This document shows positions 1 through 8,018 of a DNA stretch of 12,671 nt, in pieces. This DNA is from Clostridiales bacterium (GTDB lineage: Bacteria; Bacillota; Clostridia; Oscillospirales; Butyricicoccaceae). The stretch spans positions 1-12,671 of the forward strand of contig JAHZHY010000319.1 in NCBI GenBank assembly GCA_019420045.1. Direction: 5' to 3'. The stretch's first letter is position 1, and each line of letters opens with the position of its first letter. The notes beneath the pieces are model-generated. The model did no database searches. It was not told the origin of the DNA and worked only from the letters and a program-made list of their open reading frames with translations. Both the position numbers and the translations under genes were made by a program.

Positions 1-355
1 TTCCCTGTGTCTTGTCATCGAGCCTTTCTACCCGGGCACCACCGCCCGGCAGTGGCAAACCTGCCTTTCTTCCATGAAAAAGATCTGCCGTGTGCTCTCC
101 AATCCCTCCGCGCCTCTTCAGGGGCTTTTGCTGGGGGGAATGCGTCTGGGCGGGCTGTACGACAAATTCCATGGCCTGATCCTCCGTCCCCAGCCCCATC
201 CGGCCTGTCTGGAAACCAGCCGGGTGCTGATGGAGCTTCTGGAAAATGAAGTGGCGGAGACCGCTTCCCAGATGGCCCTGTTCCTTTCGGCCCTGGACAA
301 CGGCGACGCCTTCTCTTCCCGGCTGAACCTCACATTTGGAGGAGATGCCCTATGA
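1..355 (+). CDS. C-terminal part of an unidentified protein (5' end outside the window)
   Basis: The reading frame is open from base 2 to a TGA at 353-355, giving about 117 residues of a protein that begins upstream. An internal ATG at 74 exists, but the frame continues through it with sensible sequence (VIEPFYPGTTARQW), so I read this as a truncated gene rather than a small one. There is a Gly/Leu-rich stretch (GLLLGGMRLGGLYDKFHG) and a helical tail with Leu/Met/Glu periodicity. I do not recognise the family. A flavodoxin-like or FMN-reductase C-terminus is a weak possibility from the overall pattern only. The stop overlaps the start of the next gene in an ATGA junction, so the two are probably translationally coupled and one operon. 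The role may relate to the transporter. Confidence 0.7.
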   Translation, partial: SLCLVIEPFYPGTTARQWQTCLSSMKKICRVLSNPSAPLQGLLLGGMRLGGLYDKFHGLILRPQPHPACLETSRVLMELLENEVAETASQMALFLSALDNGDAFSSRLNLTFGGDAL

Positions 356-1599
356 AAAACCGGGACCGCCTGACTCCCCTGGAGCGCAGCTGGGTTTTAT
401 ATGATGTGGGCAACTCGGCCTTTGTGCTGATGGCCTCCACCATCATGCCCATCTTTTTCAAAAACCTCACCTCCGCCGCCGGCGTAGCCGACCACGACTC
501 CACCGCCTATTGGAGCTATACCGCCGCTTTCTGCACCTTAGTAGTGGCTTTTCTGGGCCCCACCCTGGGCGCTCTGGCCGACACCAAAGGCTTTAAAAAG
601 CCGCTTTTCACCGCCATGCTGGCTTTGGGTGTGGTAGGTTGTCTGGCCCTGCCCATGCCCCTGGGCTGGATGGGATTTCTGGTGCTGTTCATCTTGGCCA
701 AGATCGGTTTTTCCGGCAGCCTGGTGTTTTATGACGCCATGCTCTCCGATGTGACCGAGGACAGCCGTATGGATATGGTATCCTCCAAGGGCTATGCCTG
801 GGGCTATCTGGGCAGCTGCCTTCCCTTTGTCCTTTGCCTGGCCCTGATCCTGACAGCCGAACAAACCGGACTAGGCACAGCCACCGCCACCGGCATCGCC
901 TTTTTGATCACCGCCCTGTGGTGGATCGGCTGTTCCCTGCCTTTGCTGAAAAATTACCGGCAGGTCCACTTTGTCCCCCGGGCCCCTGGTGCGGTGAAGG
1001 AAAGCCTCCGCCGTCTGGGGCGCACCCTGCGAGACATCCGCAAGGAAAAAAAGGTCTTTTGGTTCCTGCTGGCCTTTTTCTTCTATATTGATGGGGTCTA
1101 CACCATTATTGATCTGGCCACCTCTTACGGCAAGGATGTGGGCATCTCCGACACTAACCTGGTACTGGCTCTGCTGCTGACCCAGGTAGTGGCTTTCCCC
1201 TGTTCCCTGTTTTTTGCCAAGCTCTGCCGCCGCTACAAGCCGGAAAACCTGATCCAGGTGTGTATTCTGGGTTATTTCTTTGTAGCGGTATTTGCCCTTC
1301 AGCTGGACCGCGCCTGGGAATTCTGGTTCCTGGCCGTGTGCGTGGCGGTGTTCCAGGGCACCATTCAAGCCCTGTCCCGCTCCTATTACGCCAAGATCAT
1401 CCCCAAAGAGCGTTCGGCGGAATTTTTCGGTTTCTTCGATATCTTTGGAAAAAGCGCCTCCTTTACCGGTGCTATGATCATGGGATTCTCCACCCAGCTG
1501 TTCAACACCTCCCGGGCAGGCGTGGCCGCTCTGTCCCTTTTGTTCCCCCTGGGACTTTTGCTGCTGCGCAAAGCGATGAAGATCCCCTCCCGTCAATAA
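352..1599 (+). CDS. MFS transporter, UMF1/Atg22-like family
   Basis: The product is a 415-residue integral membrane protein with many hydrophobic segments, consistent with the 12-helix major facilitator fold. The N-terminal motif SWVLYDVGNSAF (residues 13-24) resembles the SWxLYDWANSAF signature of the UMF1 (Atg22-like) branch. Residues 69-83 (GPTLGALADTKGFKK) fit the MFS loop 2-3 motif G-x-x-x-D-x-x-G-x-(K/R). Length is normal for the family. The start at 352 has a strong GGAGG at 338-342, nine bases upstream and inside the preceding gene, and overlaps that gene's stop (ATGA). Bacterial members are mostly uncharacterised and the substrate cannot be read from sequence; the yeast homologue Atg22 exports amino acids from the vacuole, which is only a hint here. 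A symmetric hairpin follows the stop codon. The family call is confident; the cargo is unknown. Confidence 0.88.
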   Translation: MKNRDRLTPLERSWVLYDVGNSAFVLMASTIMPIFFKNLTSAAGVADHDSTAYWSYTAAFCTLVVAFLGPTLGALADTKGFKKPLFTAMLALGVVGCLALPMPLGWMGFLVLFILAKIGFSGSLVFYDAMLSDVTEDSRMDMVSSKGYAWGYLGSCLPFVLCLALILTAEQTGLGTATATGIAFLITALWWIGCSLPLLKNYRQVHFVPRAPGAVKESLRRLGRTLRDIRKEKKVFWFLLAFFFYIDGVYTIIDLATSYGKDVGISDTNLVLALLLTQVVAFPCSLFFAKLCRRYKPENLIQVCILGYFFVAVFALQLDRAWEFWFLAVCVAVFQGTIQALSRSYYAKIIPKERSAEFFGFFDIFGKSASFTGAMIMGFSTQLFNTSRAGVAALSLLFPLGLLLLRKAMKIPSRQ

Positions 1600-1620
1600 A
1601 ACACAATCCTTTTCCTTATC

Positions 1621-1658
1621 ATAAAAAAAGAACTGCCTCCGGGCAGTTCTTTTTTTAT
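1621..1658. terminator. Bidirectional intrinsic terminator between convergent genes
   Basis: A near-perfect inverted repeat has arms AAGAACTGCC and GGCAGTTCTT around a TCCG loop (1638-1641), flanked by an A-run on the left and a T-run on the right. It reads as stem plus U-tract in either direction. It starts 22 bases after the transporter stop codon. It also overlaps the stop codon (TAA, 1657-1655 on the minus strand) of the convergent endonuclease Q gene, so it can end both transcripts. Confidence 0.9.
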
Positions 1659-2887
1659 TTCAGCTCTTTTCGTTCCTGCTCTGTAAGAAGGTAAAGTTTG
1701 CCATAGACTCCGTCATACCCCGGCTCCCAGCACACCTTTCCCTCTCTCAGGTTCAAAAGCCCTTGAGCCACACAGGCCCCGGCCACTTTCTCCACATCCT
1801 CTATCCTGGCCTGACGCAGAATGAAAAACTCCGGCCCCAACTGACAAAGCAAGTTTTCATACAGCCGCTTCACTTTCACCGACGAGACCCCCACATGCAA
1901 AGAGGCGGCAATGGTCTCCGGCAAAGGAGCCAGGCTCTCATAGGGGGCAGTCTCTGTTTTTCCAGCTCCGGACAGCTCCAGCACCCGATGGCACACCCCC
2001 ACCGTCATCTTTTTGCCGCACACCGGGCAAATGTTGCCCCGTTTTTCCCCTTCTTCCGGCGCCATGGACACCCCGCAGGCCCGGTGGCCATCCCAGTGGT
2101 ATTTTCCCTCCTGGGGAAAAAATTCAATGGTCCCCCGCCATCCCTTTTCCTCACCTTGGCGGATAGCGTCCAACAAATTCTGATAAGACAGATCGATCTC
2201 CAGGAGACTCGCCTCCCGCCCCAGTTTTCCCGGGGAATGGGCATCGGAGTTGGAAATGAGCCGCAGCCTCTGGAGGGCCGGCACGCCGGCATTCATAGGC
2301 GGGTCAGAAGAAAGGCCGGTCTCTATGCCGTGGATGTGCCCCGCCAGATCGCCGAAACACTCTTCCAAAGTGGAAAAGGCAGAAAAGGCCCCAAACATAG
2401 AAAAATGGGGCGTCCAGATATGGGCCGGGATCAGCTCTCCTTCCGGGGATGTGTCCAGCAGCATCCCCAGCAGATCCTCACTGTCCAGTTTGAGAATGGG
2501 CCGGCCGTCGGCATGCAGGTTCCCCACCCGGGAAAGTTTCTCCGAAAGCTCCTCCCCCTTTTCCAAAGAAGGCAAAAGCAGCAGATTGTGAACCTTCCGG
2601 GTCTTTCCGTGCCTTTTATAAACGGAGCTGATTTCCCCAGTGATCACAAACCGGGGGCTTTCTCCCTCATCCAGCAAACGGTAGGGCTTTTTCAGCACAT
2701 AAAGCCCTTCTTCGGCGGGCTCCAGCTTTTCTCTCAGCTCCATTCTCCAGGCCGGGTGGGTAAAATCCCCCGTCCCCACAAGGCCGATCCCCTTCTTCCG
2801 GGCCCACAGATCCAGATGCTCCAGATCTCCATCCCGGCTGGTGGCCCGGCTATAGCGGGAATGGATATGCAGATCGGCAATGACCAC
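1655..2887 (-). CDS. Endonuclease Q-like protein (PHP domain plus zinc ribbon), stand-alone
   Basis: The predicted 410-residue protein has an N-terminal PHP metal-dependent phosphoesterase domain. Visible motifs are DLHIHS (residues 5-10, His7 and His9), GTGDFTHPAW (38-47), GEIS (84-87), HN (100-101), AHIWTPHFS (155-163) and SNSDAHS (212-218). A Cys cluster (Cys271, Cys287, Cys290, Cys299) in CGVSMAP...ICPVCGKK...CHRV looks like the zinc-binding region of the EndoQ/TIGR00375 family. A helical tail ends in a PGYDGVYGKLYLL motif, where EndoQ domains normally end. EndoQ, known from Thermococcales and Bacillus pumilus, nicks DNA 5' of deaminated bases such as uracil and hypoxanthine and at abasic sites. 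Some bacterial relatives are fused to a UvrD-type helicase; this one is not. I chose the GTG at 2887-2885, giving MVIADLHIHS, because AAAGGAGG lies 7 bases upstream and a TATAAT lies just before that. The in-frame ATG at 2938 lies upstream of both and adds 17 unconserved residues. The family is clear; activity on this substrate range is inferred. Confidence 0.87.
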   Translation of the reverse strand: MVIADLHIHSRYSRATSRDGDLEHLDLWARKKGIGLVGTGDFTHPAWRMELREKLEPAEEGLYVLKKPYRLLDEGESPRFVITGEISSVYKRHGKTRKVHNLLLLPSLEKGEELSEKLSRVGNLHADGRPILKLDSEDLLGMLLDTSPEGELIPAHIWTPHFSMFGAFSAFSTLEECFGDLAGHIHGIETGLSSDPPMNAGVPALQRLRLISNSDAHSPGKLGREASLLEIDLSYQNLLDAIRQGEEKGWRGTIEFFPQEGKYHWDGHRACGVSMAPEEGEKRGNICPVCGKKMTVGVCHRVLELSGAGKTETAPYESLAPLPETIAASLHVGVSSVKVKRLYENLLCQLGPEFFILRQARIEDVEKVAGACVAQGLLNLREGKVCWEPGYDGVYGKLYLLTEQERKELK

Positions 2888-2894
2888 ACGATCC

Positions 2895-2902
2895 CCTCCT
2901 TT
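2895..2902 (-). promoter_or_regulatory. Ribosome binding site deciding the GTG start of the endonuclease Q gene
   Basis: The minus strand reads AAAGGAGG here, followed by 7 bases and GTG (2887-2885). This perfect Shine-Dalgarno sequence lies inside the frame of the longer ATG-initiated version, so it would have no purpose if translation began at 2938. Confidence 0.85.
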
Positions 2903-2909
2903 GGAGCCT

Positions 2910-2915
2910 ATTATA
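2910..2915 (-). promoter_or_regulatory. Candidate -10 element for the endonuclease Q gene
   Basis: The minus strand reads TATAAT, a perfect sigma-A -10 hexamer, 7 bases upstream of the ribosome binding site. A matching -35 at the usual spacing (2933-2938, ATGCGC on the minus strand) is poor, so the promoter may be weak or depend on an activator. The resulting 5' leader would be very short. Confidence 0.5.
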
Positions 2916-2938
2916 GCCCTTTTTATACCATGGCGCAT

Positions 2939-2956
2939 TATGAATATTTAAACATT
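2939..2956. promoter_or_regulatory. Candidate upstream ARG box (ArgR/AhrC operator)
   Basis: The 18-mer TATGAATATTTAAACATT matches a symmetric ARG box built from the half-site CATGAATA at 7 of 8 positions on the left and 5 of 8 on the right. It lies about 125 bases before argG and just upstream of the endonuclease Q promoter, in AT-rich DNA where chance matches are more likely. This is a by-eye match; no argR gene is in the window. Confidence 0.4.
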
Positions 2957-2972
2957 ATGTTGATATAACATA
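2951..2972. repeat. Overlapping AT-rich inverted repeats in the divergent intergenic region
   Basis: Two overlapping perfect palindromes are present: AACAT-T-ATGTT at 2951-2961 and TATGTT-GATAT-AACATA at 2956-2972. The three AACAT/ATGTT elements share the middle one. The layout suggests protein binding to DNA rather than an RNA hairpin, since the arms are short and AT-rich. They touch the candidate upstream ARG box. No function can be assigned. Confidence 0.5.
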
Positions 2973-3010
2973 CAAATTTCCCAAAAATCCCTTTCCTTCT
3001 TGTGCAATCT

Positions 3011-3028
3011 GATAATTGCATATTCATG
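3011..3028. promoter_or_regulatory. Candidate ARG box overlapping the argG promoter
   Basis: The 18-mer GATAATTGCATATTCATG ends in TATTCATG, the exact complement of the ARG-box half-site CATGAATA; the left half matches at 4 of 8 positions. It covers the -35 hexamer (3016-3021), where a bound arginine repressor would block RNA polymerase. A neighbouring imperfect palindrome (ATATTCATGCATAT, 3020-3033) extends the symmetry. Arginine-dependent repression of argG is therefore inferred, not shown. Confidence 0.5.
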
Positions 3029-3044
3029 CATATAGTCGTATAAT
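3016..3044 (+). promoter_or_regulatory. Promoter of argG and probably the whole arg cluster
   Basis: A perfect -10 hexamer TATAAT lies at 3039-3044. The -35 candidate TTGCAT at 3016-3021 has 17 bp spacing but matches the consensus at only three positions. Transcription would start near 3051, giving a leader of about 30 bases with GGAGG at 3068-3072 before the argG ATG at 3081. The weak -35 and the overlapping candidate ARG box fit a regulated promoter. Confidence 0.7.
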
Positions 3045-3080
3045 TAAGCCATCGTCAACAAACAAACGGAGGTTTTACTC

Positions 3081-4301
<1,221 letters not shown>

Positions 4302-4332
4302 GCCATCGGCCCATCCATTTTAAAAAATTCAC

Positions 4333-4359
4333 CGGGGCGGAGAAATTTTCTTCGCCCCG
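4333..4359 (+). terminator. GC-rich inter-cistronic hairpin between argG and argH
   Basis: A 12-bp stem (including one G-U pair) has arms CGGGGCG-GAGAA and TTCTT-CGCCCCG with an ATT loop at 4345-4347. It is followed by GTCCTCTTAACT instead of a run of T, so it is a poor classical terminator. It may act as a leaky terminator, a 3' end stabiliser for argG mRNA or a processing site. No promoter for argH is visible in the 34 bases after it, so read-through is presumably needed for the downstream genes. Confidence 0.6.
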
Positions 4360-4393
4360 TCCTCTTAACTAAAAAAGAAGAAAGGGAAACAAT

Positions 4394-5791
4394 ATGAAAC
4401 TTTGGTCCGGAAGATTCGGCAAGGACACCGATGCGCTGGTGGACGCCCTCAACGCCTCCATCCCCTTTGACCAGCGCCTCTATAAAGAAGACATCCAGGG
4501 CAGCCAGGCCCACGCCGCTATGCTGGCCAAACAGGGCATCATCACAAAGGAGGACAACGAAGCCATCCAAAAGGGCCTTGCGCAGATCCTTCTGGACATC
4601 GAAAAAGGCGAGATGGAATTCAAACTGGATCAGGAAGACATCCACATGAACATCGAATCCCGGCTGACCGAGCAGATCGGCCAGGCCGGCAAGCGCCTGC
4701 ACACCGGCCGCTCCCGGAACGACCAGGTGGCGCTGGACTTCCGCCTTTTTGTCCGCCGGCACATTCCCACCGTCATCTCCCAGCTGCTTCAGCTGGAAAA
4801 GGCCATCTGCCAGAAGGCTTCCCAGCACAAAAGCACCGTCATGCCCGGCTACACCCATCTGCAGCGTGCCCAGCCCATCTCCTTTGCCCAGCATCTTCTG
4901 GCCTATGGAGCCATGCTGAAACGGGATGTGACCCGGCTGGAAGACTGCCTTGAGCGGCTGGATGAATGTCCTCTGGGTTCCGGCGCTTTGGCGGGCACCA
5001 CCTATCCCATTGACCGGTACCAGACCGCCCAGGCCCTGGGCTTTGCCGCTCCCATGGAAAACTCCCTGGACGGGGTTTCCGACCGGGATTACGCCCTGGA
5101 GCTTCTCAGCGATCTTTCCATCCTGATGATGCATCTGTCCCGCTTCTCCGAGGAGATCATTTTGTGGTGCAGCTGGGAATTCAAGTTCATCGAACTGGAT
5201 GACGCCTATTCCACCGGCTCTTCCATCATGCCCCAGAAGAAGAACCCCGATGTGGCCGAGCTGGTGCGTGGTAAAACCGGCCGGGTCTATGGCAGCCTGA
5301 TCACTTTGCTCACTGTGATGAAATCCCTGCCCCTGGCCTACAACAAGGATATGCAAGAAGACAAAGAGCCTGTGTTTGACGCGCTGGACACCGTGGAAAT
5401 GTGCCTGCCGGTGTTCACCGCCATGATCGAAACCATGAAGGTGCTGCCGGAGAATATGCGCCGGGCCGCAGGCCACGGCTTCATCAACGCCACCGACTGC
5501 GCCGACTACCTGACCCGCAAGGGACTTCCCTTCCGGGATGCCTACACCCTGGTGGGCCAGCTTGTGGCTCAGTGCACCGCCCAGAACAAGACCCTGGAAG
5601 AGCTGACCCTTCCCGAACTGCAAAAGGCCTCTCCCCTCTTTGAAGAGGACATTTACCAATCCCTCAACCTGGAAAACTGCATGGCCCTTCGCGCAAGCTA
5701 CGGCGGCCCTGCTCCGGCGGAGACCAGCCGCCAGATCGAGAACCTGGAGCAGTTCATCGCAGAGCACACCCCCAAGGAGGAAAACAAATGA
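4394..5791 (+). CDS. argH: Argininosuccinate lyase
   Basis: This 465-residue enzyme of the fumarase/aspartase superfamily cleaves argininosuccinate into arginine and fumarate; the family works as a tetramer. The superfamily signature [12 protein letters not shown] lies at residues 275-286 and carries the Ser pair 276/277 that includes the catalytic serine. HTGRSRNDQ (103-111) and [11 protein letters not shown] (151-161, His155) are the other two conserved substrate regions. Length is usual for the family. The start has AAAGGG 7 bases upstream. The last codons contain AAGGAGG, the ribosome binding site of argC, and the TGA stop overlaps the argC ATG (ATGA at 5788-5791), which suggests translational coupling. 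Confidence 0.98.
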   Translation: MKLWSGRFGKDTDALVDALNASIPFDQRLYKEDIQGSQAHAAMLAKQGIITKEDNEAIQKGLAQILLDIEKGEMEFKLDQEDIHMNIESRLTEQIGQAGKRLHTGRSRNDQVALDFRLFVRRHIPTVISQLLQLEKAICQKASQHKSTVMPGYTHLQRAQPISFAQHLLAYGAMLKRDVTRLEDCLERLDECPLGSGALAGTTYPIDRYQTAQALGFAAPMENSLDGVSDRDYALELLSDLSILMMHLSRFSEEIILWCSWEFKFIELDDAYSTGSSIMPQKKNPDVAELVRGKTGRVYGSLITLLTVMKSLPLAYNKDMQEDKEPVFDALDTVEMCLPVFTAMIETMKVLPENMRRAAGHGFINATDCADYLTRKGLPFRDAYTLVGQLVAQCTAQNKTLEELTLPELQKASPLFEEDIYQSLNLENCMALRASYGGPAPAETSRQIENLEQFIAEHTPKEENK

Positions 5792-6723
5792 AGCCACTGG
5801 TCTATATCGACGGTCAGGAGGGCACCACCGGCCTGCAGATCCATCAGCGACTGGCCTCCCACCCCGGGGTGGAACTGATCTCCATCGACCCGGAAAAGCG
5901 GAAAGATCCCGCCGCCCGGCAGGAGATGATCCACAAGGCCGACATCGTCTTTCTCTGCCTGCCCGATGACGCCGCCCGGGAAGCGGTGAAGCTGGCCGAA
6001 GGCTCCAAGGCCCGGATCATCGACGCCTCCACCGCCCACCGCACAGCGGCCGGCTGGGACTACGGTTTCCCGGAACTCTCCCCGGAAAGACGGCAGGACA
6101 TCAGCCAGAGCAGCCGGGTGGCGAATCCGGGCTGTCACGCCACCGGCTTTATCAGCATTATCTATCCCCTGCGCTCCTCCGGCGCCCTTTCTTCCGGCGC
6201 CCTGCTGTCCTGTTTCTCCCTCACCGGCTATTCCGGCGGCGGACGAAAGATGATCGGCCAGTATGAAGAGGAAAACCGGCCGGAGACTCTCTCCTCCCCC
6301 GGCCTGTACGGGCTGAACCAGCAGCACAAGCATCTGCCGGAGATCGCCCATCTGTGCCAGCTGGACACCCCGCCCCTGTTCACCCCCATTGTGGATAACT
6401 ATTACAAGGGTATGGCGGTTACCGTCCCCTTCCATCTCTCCCAGCTGCAAGGAATCTCCTCCCCGGAAGAAGTGCGGCAGATCCTGGCCCGGCACTATAA
6501 AGGGCAAACCTTTGTCACAGTGGAGGACTCCGTTTTGGAAAAAGGCACCCTGTATGCAAACCAGTTCTCCGGCACCAACCGGCTGCATCTGGTGGTGGCC
6601 GGAAGCGGGGAACGCTTCACCGTCACTGCCCTGTTTGACAACCTGGGCAAGGGCGCCTCCGGCGCGGCGGTGCAGAACATGAACCTGATGCTCTCCCTCC
6701 CCGAAACCCAGGGACTTATTTAA
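5788..6723 (+). CDS. argC: N-acetyl-gamma-glutamyl-phosphate reductase, short (type 2) form
   Basis: The enzyme reduces N-acetylglutamyl phosphate to the semialdehyde with NADPH, the step after ArgB. The catalytic cysteine is Cys116 in ANPGCHATG (residues 112-120). His182 in QQHKHLPEI is the likely catalytic base. The nucleotide-binding N-terminus reads [16 protein letters not shown], characteristic of the short form of about 310 residues (TIGR01851 type) rather than the roughly 345-residue form with GASGYTG. The 311-residue length fits. The start overlaps the argH stop by 4 bases, with AAGGAGG inside the end of argH. No frame problems are seen. Confidence 0.95.
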   Translation: MKPLVYIDGQEGTTGLQIHQRLASHPGVELISIDPEKRKDPAARQEMIHKADIVFLCLPDDAAREAVKLAEGSKARIIDASTAHRTAAGWDYGFPELSPERRQDISQSSRVANPGCHATGFISIIYPLRSSGALSSGALLSCFSLTGYSGGGRKMIGQYEEENRPETLSSPGLYGLNQQHKHLPEIAHLCQLDTPPLFTPIVDNYYKGMAVTVPFHLSQLQGISSPEEVRQILARHYKGQTFVTVEDSVLEKGTLYANQFSGTNRLHLVVAGSGERFTVTALFDNLGKGASGAAVQNMNLMLSLPETQGLI

Positions 6724-6748
6724 AAAACACTCCACCTCCGTTTTGAAA

Positions 6749-6754
6749 AAGGAG
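6749..6754 (+). promoter_or_regulatory. Ribosome binding site deciding the argJ start, possibly partly masked
   Basis: AAGGAG lies 6 bases before the ATG at 6761. Upstream, CTCC at 6736-6739 can pair with the GGAG at 6751-6754, with two extra T-A pairs inside, so a small hairpin might hide the site. It is only a few base pairs and may have no effect. Confidence 0.7.
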
Positions 6755-6760
6755 CTGACC

Positions 6761-7987
6761 ATGATACATTTCATCCCCGGCGGCGTATGTGCCGCCCAGG
6801 GCTTCTCCGCTGCCGGCATCCATGTGGGCGTCAAAGCAAATTCCGGCGACAAAAAGGATCTGGCCCTGATTTATTCTGAAAAACCCTGCGCCGCAGCCGG
6901 CATCTTCACCCGCAACAAGGTGAAGGCCGCCCCGGTGCGTCTCAGCCAAAACCATGTAAAAAGCGGCACGGCTCAGGCCGTAGCTGTCAACAGCGGCAAC
7001 GCCAATGCCTGCGCCCCCATGGAAAATGAAAACGCACTGGCCATGTGCCAGGCGGCAGCCCAGGCCCTGTCCCTTTCCCCGGAACAGGTGCTGGTGGCTT
7101 CCACCGGGGTCATCGGCCAGACTTTGCCCATTGCCCCCATCCAGGAAAGCATGCCGGTGCTGGCCGGAAAACTGGCCCATTCCCCTGAGGCCAGCGATAA
7201 CGCCGCCCACGCCATCATGACCACCGACACCCAGAAAAAAGAGGTGGCCGTCTCCTTCCAGCTGGAAGGCAAGGAAGTGGTCATTGGCGGCATTGCCAAG
7301 GGCAGCGGCATGATCCATCCCAATATGGGCACCATGCTCTGTTTCCTCACCACCGACTGTGCCATCTCCCCCGCCCTGCTGCAAAAGGCCCTGTCCTCTG
7401 TGGGAAACCAGAGCTTCAACCGGATCAGCGTGGACGGGGACACCTCCACCAACGATAGCTGCATCATCCTGGCCAACGGCATGGCAGGCGTCTCTGAAAT
7501 TGCAGAGGAAGGCCCGGCTTATGAGACTTTCTGTCAGGCTCTTCTGAAGGTGTGCGTCCACCTGGCCCGAGCCATGGCCAAGGACGGCGAAGGCGCCCGC
7601 CATCTGATCACCTGCACGGTGTCTGGGGCAGAAAGCGTGGAGCAGGCCCAGGCCCTTTCCAAAAGCGTCATTTCCTCCACCCTCACCAAAGCCGCCATTT
7701 TCGGCTGCGATGCCAACTGGGGCCGGGTACTTTGCGCCATGGGCTACGCCGGGGTGGATTTCGATCCCACTCAGGTGGATGTGACCTTTGCTTCCCAGGC
7801 CGGGAAAGTGACCGTGTGCCAGAAGGGACAGGGACTTCCCTTTGACGAAGATCTGGCCCGGAAGGTGCTCACCGAGGATGAAGTAGAGATCCTCATCACC
7901 CTGTCCCAGGGGGATGCCCAGTGCACCTGCTGGGCCTGCGACATCACCTACGATTACATCAAGATCAACGGGGATTACCGGACTTAA
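6761..7987 (+). CDS. argJ: Bifunctional glutamate N-acetyltransferase / ornithine acetyltransferase
   Basis: ArgJ moves the acetyl group from N-acetylornithine to glutamate, giving ornithine and N-acetylglutamate. Some members also make N-acetylglutamate from acetyl-CoA; which type this is cannot be told from sequence. The protein is 408 residues from the ATG at 6761. Family proteins cleave themselves before a threonine that becomes the nucleophile; here the site is KGSGMIHPNMG|TML, giving chains 1-190 and 191-408 with Thr191 at the new N-terminus. The C-terminus CDITYDYIKINGDYRT is the normal ending. I chose ATG 6761 because AAGGAG (6749-6754) lies 6 bases upstream; the in-frame TTG at 6743 precedes that site. 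Having argJ makes argE unnecessary. Confidence 0.97.
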   Translation: MIHFIPGGVCAAQGFSAAGIHVGVKANSGDKKDLALIYSEKPCAAAGIFTRNKVKAAPVRLSQNHVKSGTAQAVAVNSGNANACAPMENENALAMCQAAAQALSLSPEQVLVASTGVIGQTLPIAPIQESMPVLAGKLAHSPEASDNAAHAIMTTDTQKKEVAVSFQLEGKEVVIGGIAKGSGMIHPNMGTMLCFLTTDCAISPALLQKALSSVGNQSFNRISVDGDTSTNDSCIILANGMAGVSEIAEEGPAYETFCQALLKVCVHLARAMAKDGEGARHLITCTVSGAESVEQAQALSKSVISSTLTKAAIFGCDANWGRVLCAMGYAGVDFDPTQVDVTFASQAGKVTVCQKGQGLPFDEDLARKVLTEDEVEILITLSQGDAQCTCWACDITYDYIKINGDYRT

Positions 7988-8018
7988 CCCGCCCCATTGG
8001 AAGAAAGAAGGGAACAAC

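Noticed and set aside
1763..2968. 401-codon plus-strand frame opposite the endonuclease Q gene
   Set aside because: The minus strand carries clear PHP and zinc motifs with a ribosome binding site; the plus-strand translation has none.
3000..3080. Possible riboswitch or attenuator in the argG leader
   Set aside because: The leader from the predicted start near 3051 is only about 30 bases and has no hairpin with a T-run; repressor control fits better.
6743..6760. TTG start for argJ at 6743
   Set aside because: The Shine-Dalgarno sequence AAGGAG falls inside this extension and is well placed for the ATG at 6761.
7914..8018. N-terminal extension of argB to the ATG at 7914
   Set aside because: The extra 35 residues lie inside the end of argJ, show no similarity to the kinase family, and the ATG at 8019 has its own ribosome binding site.
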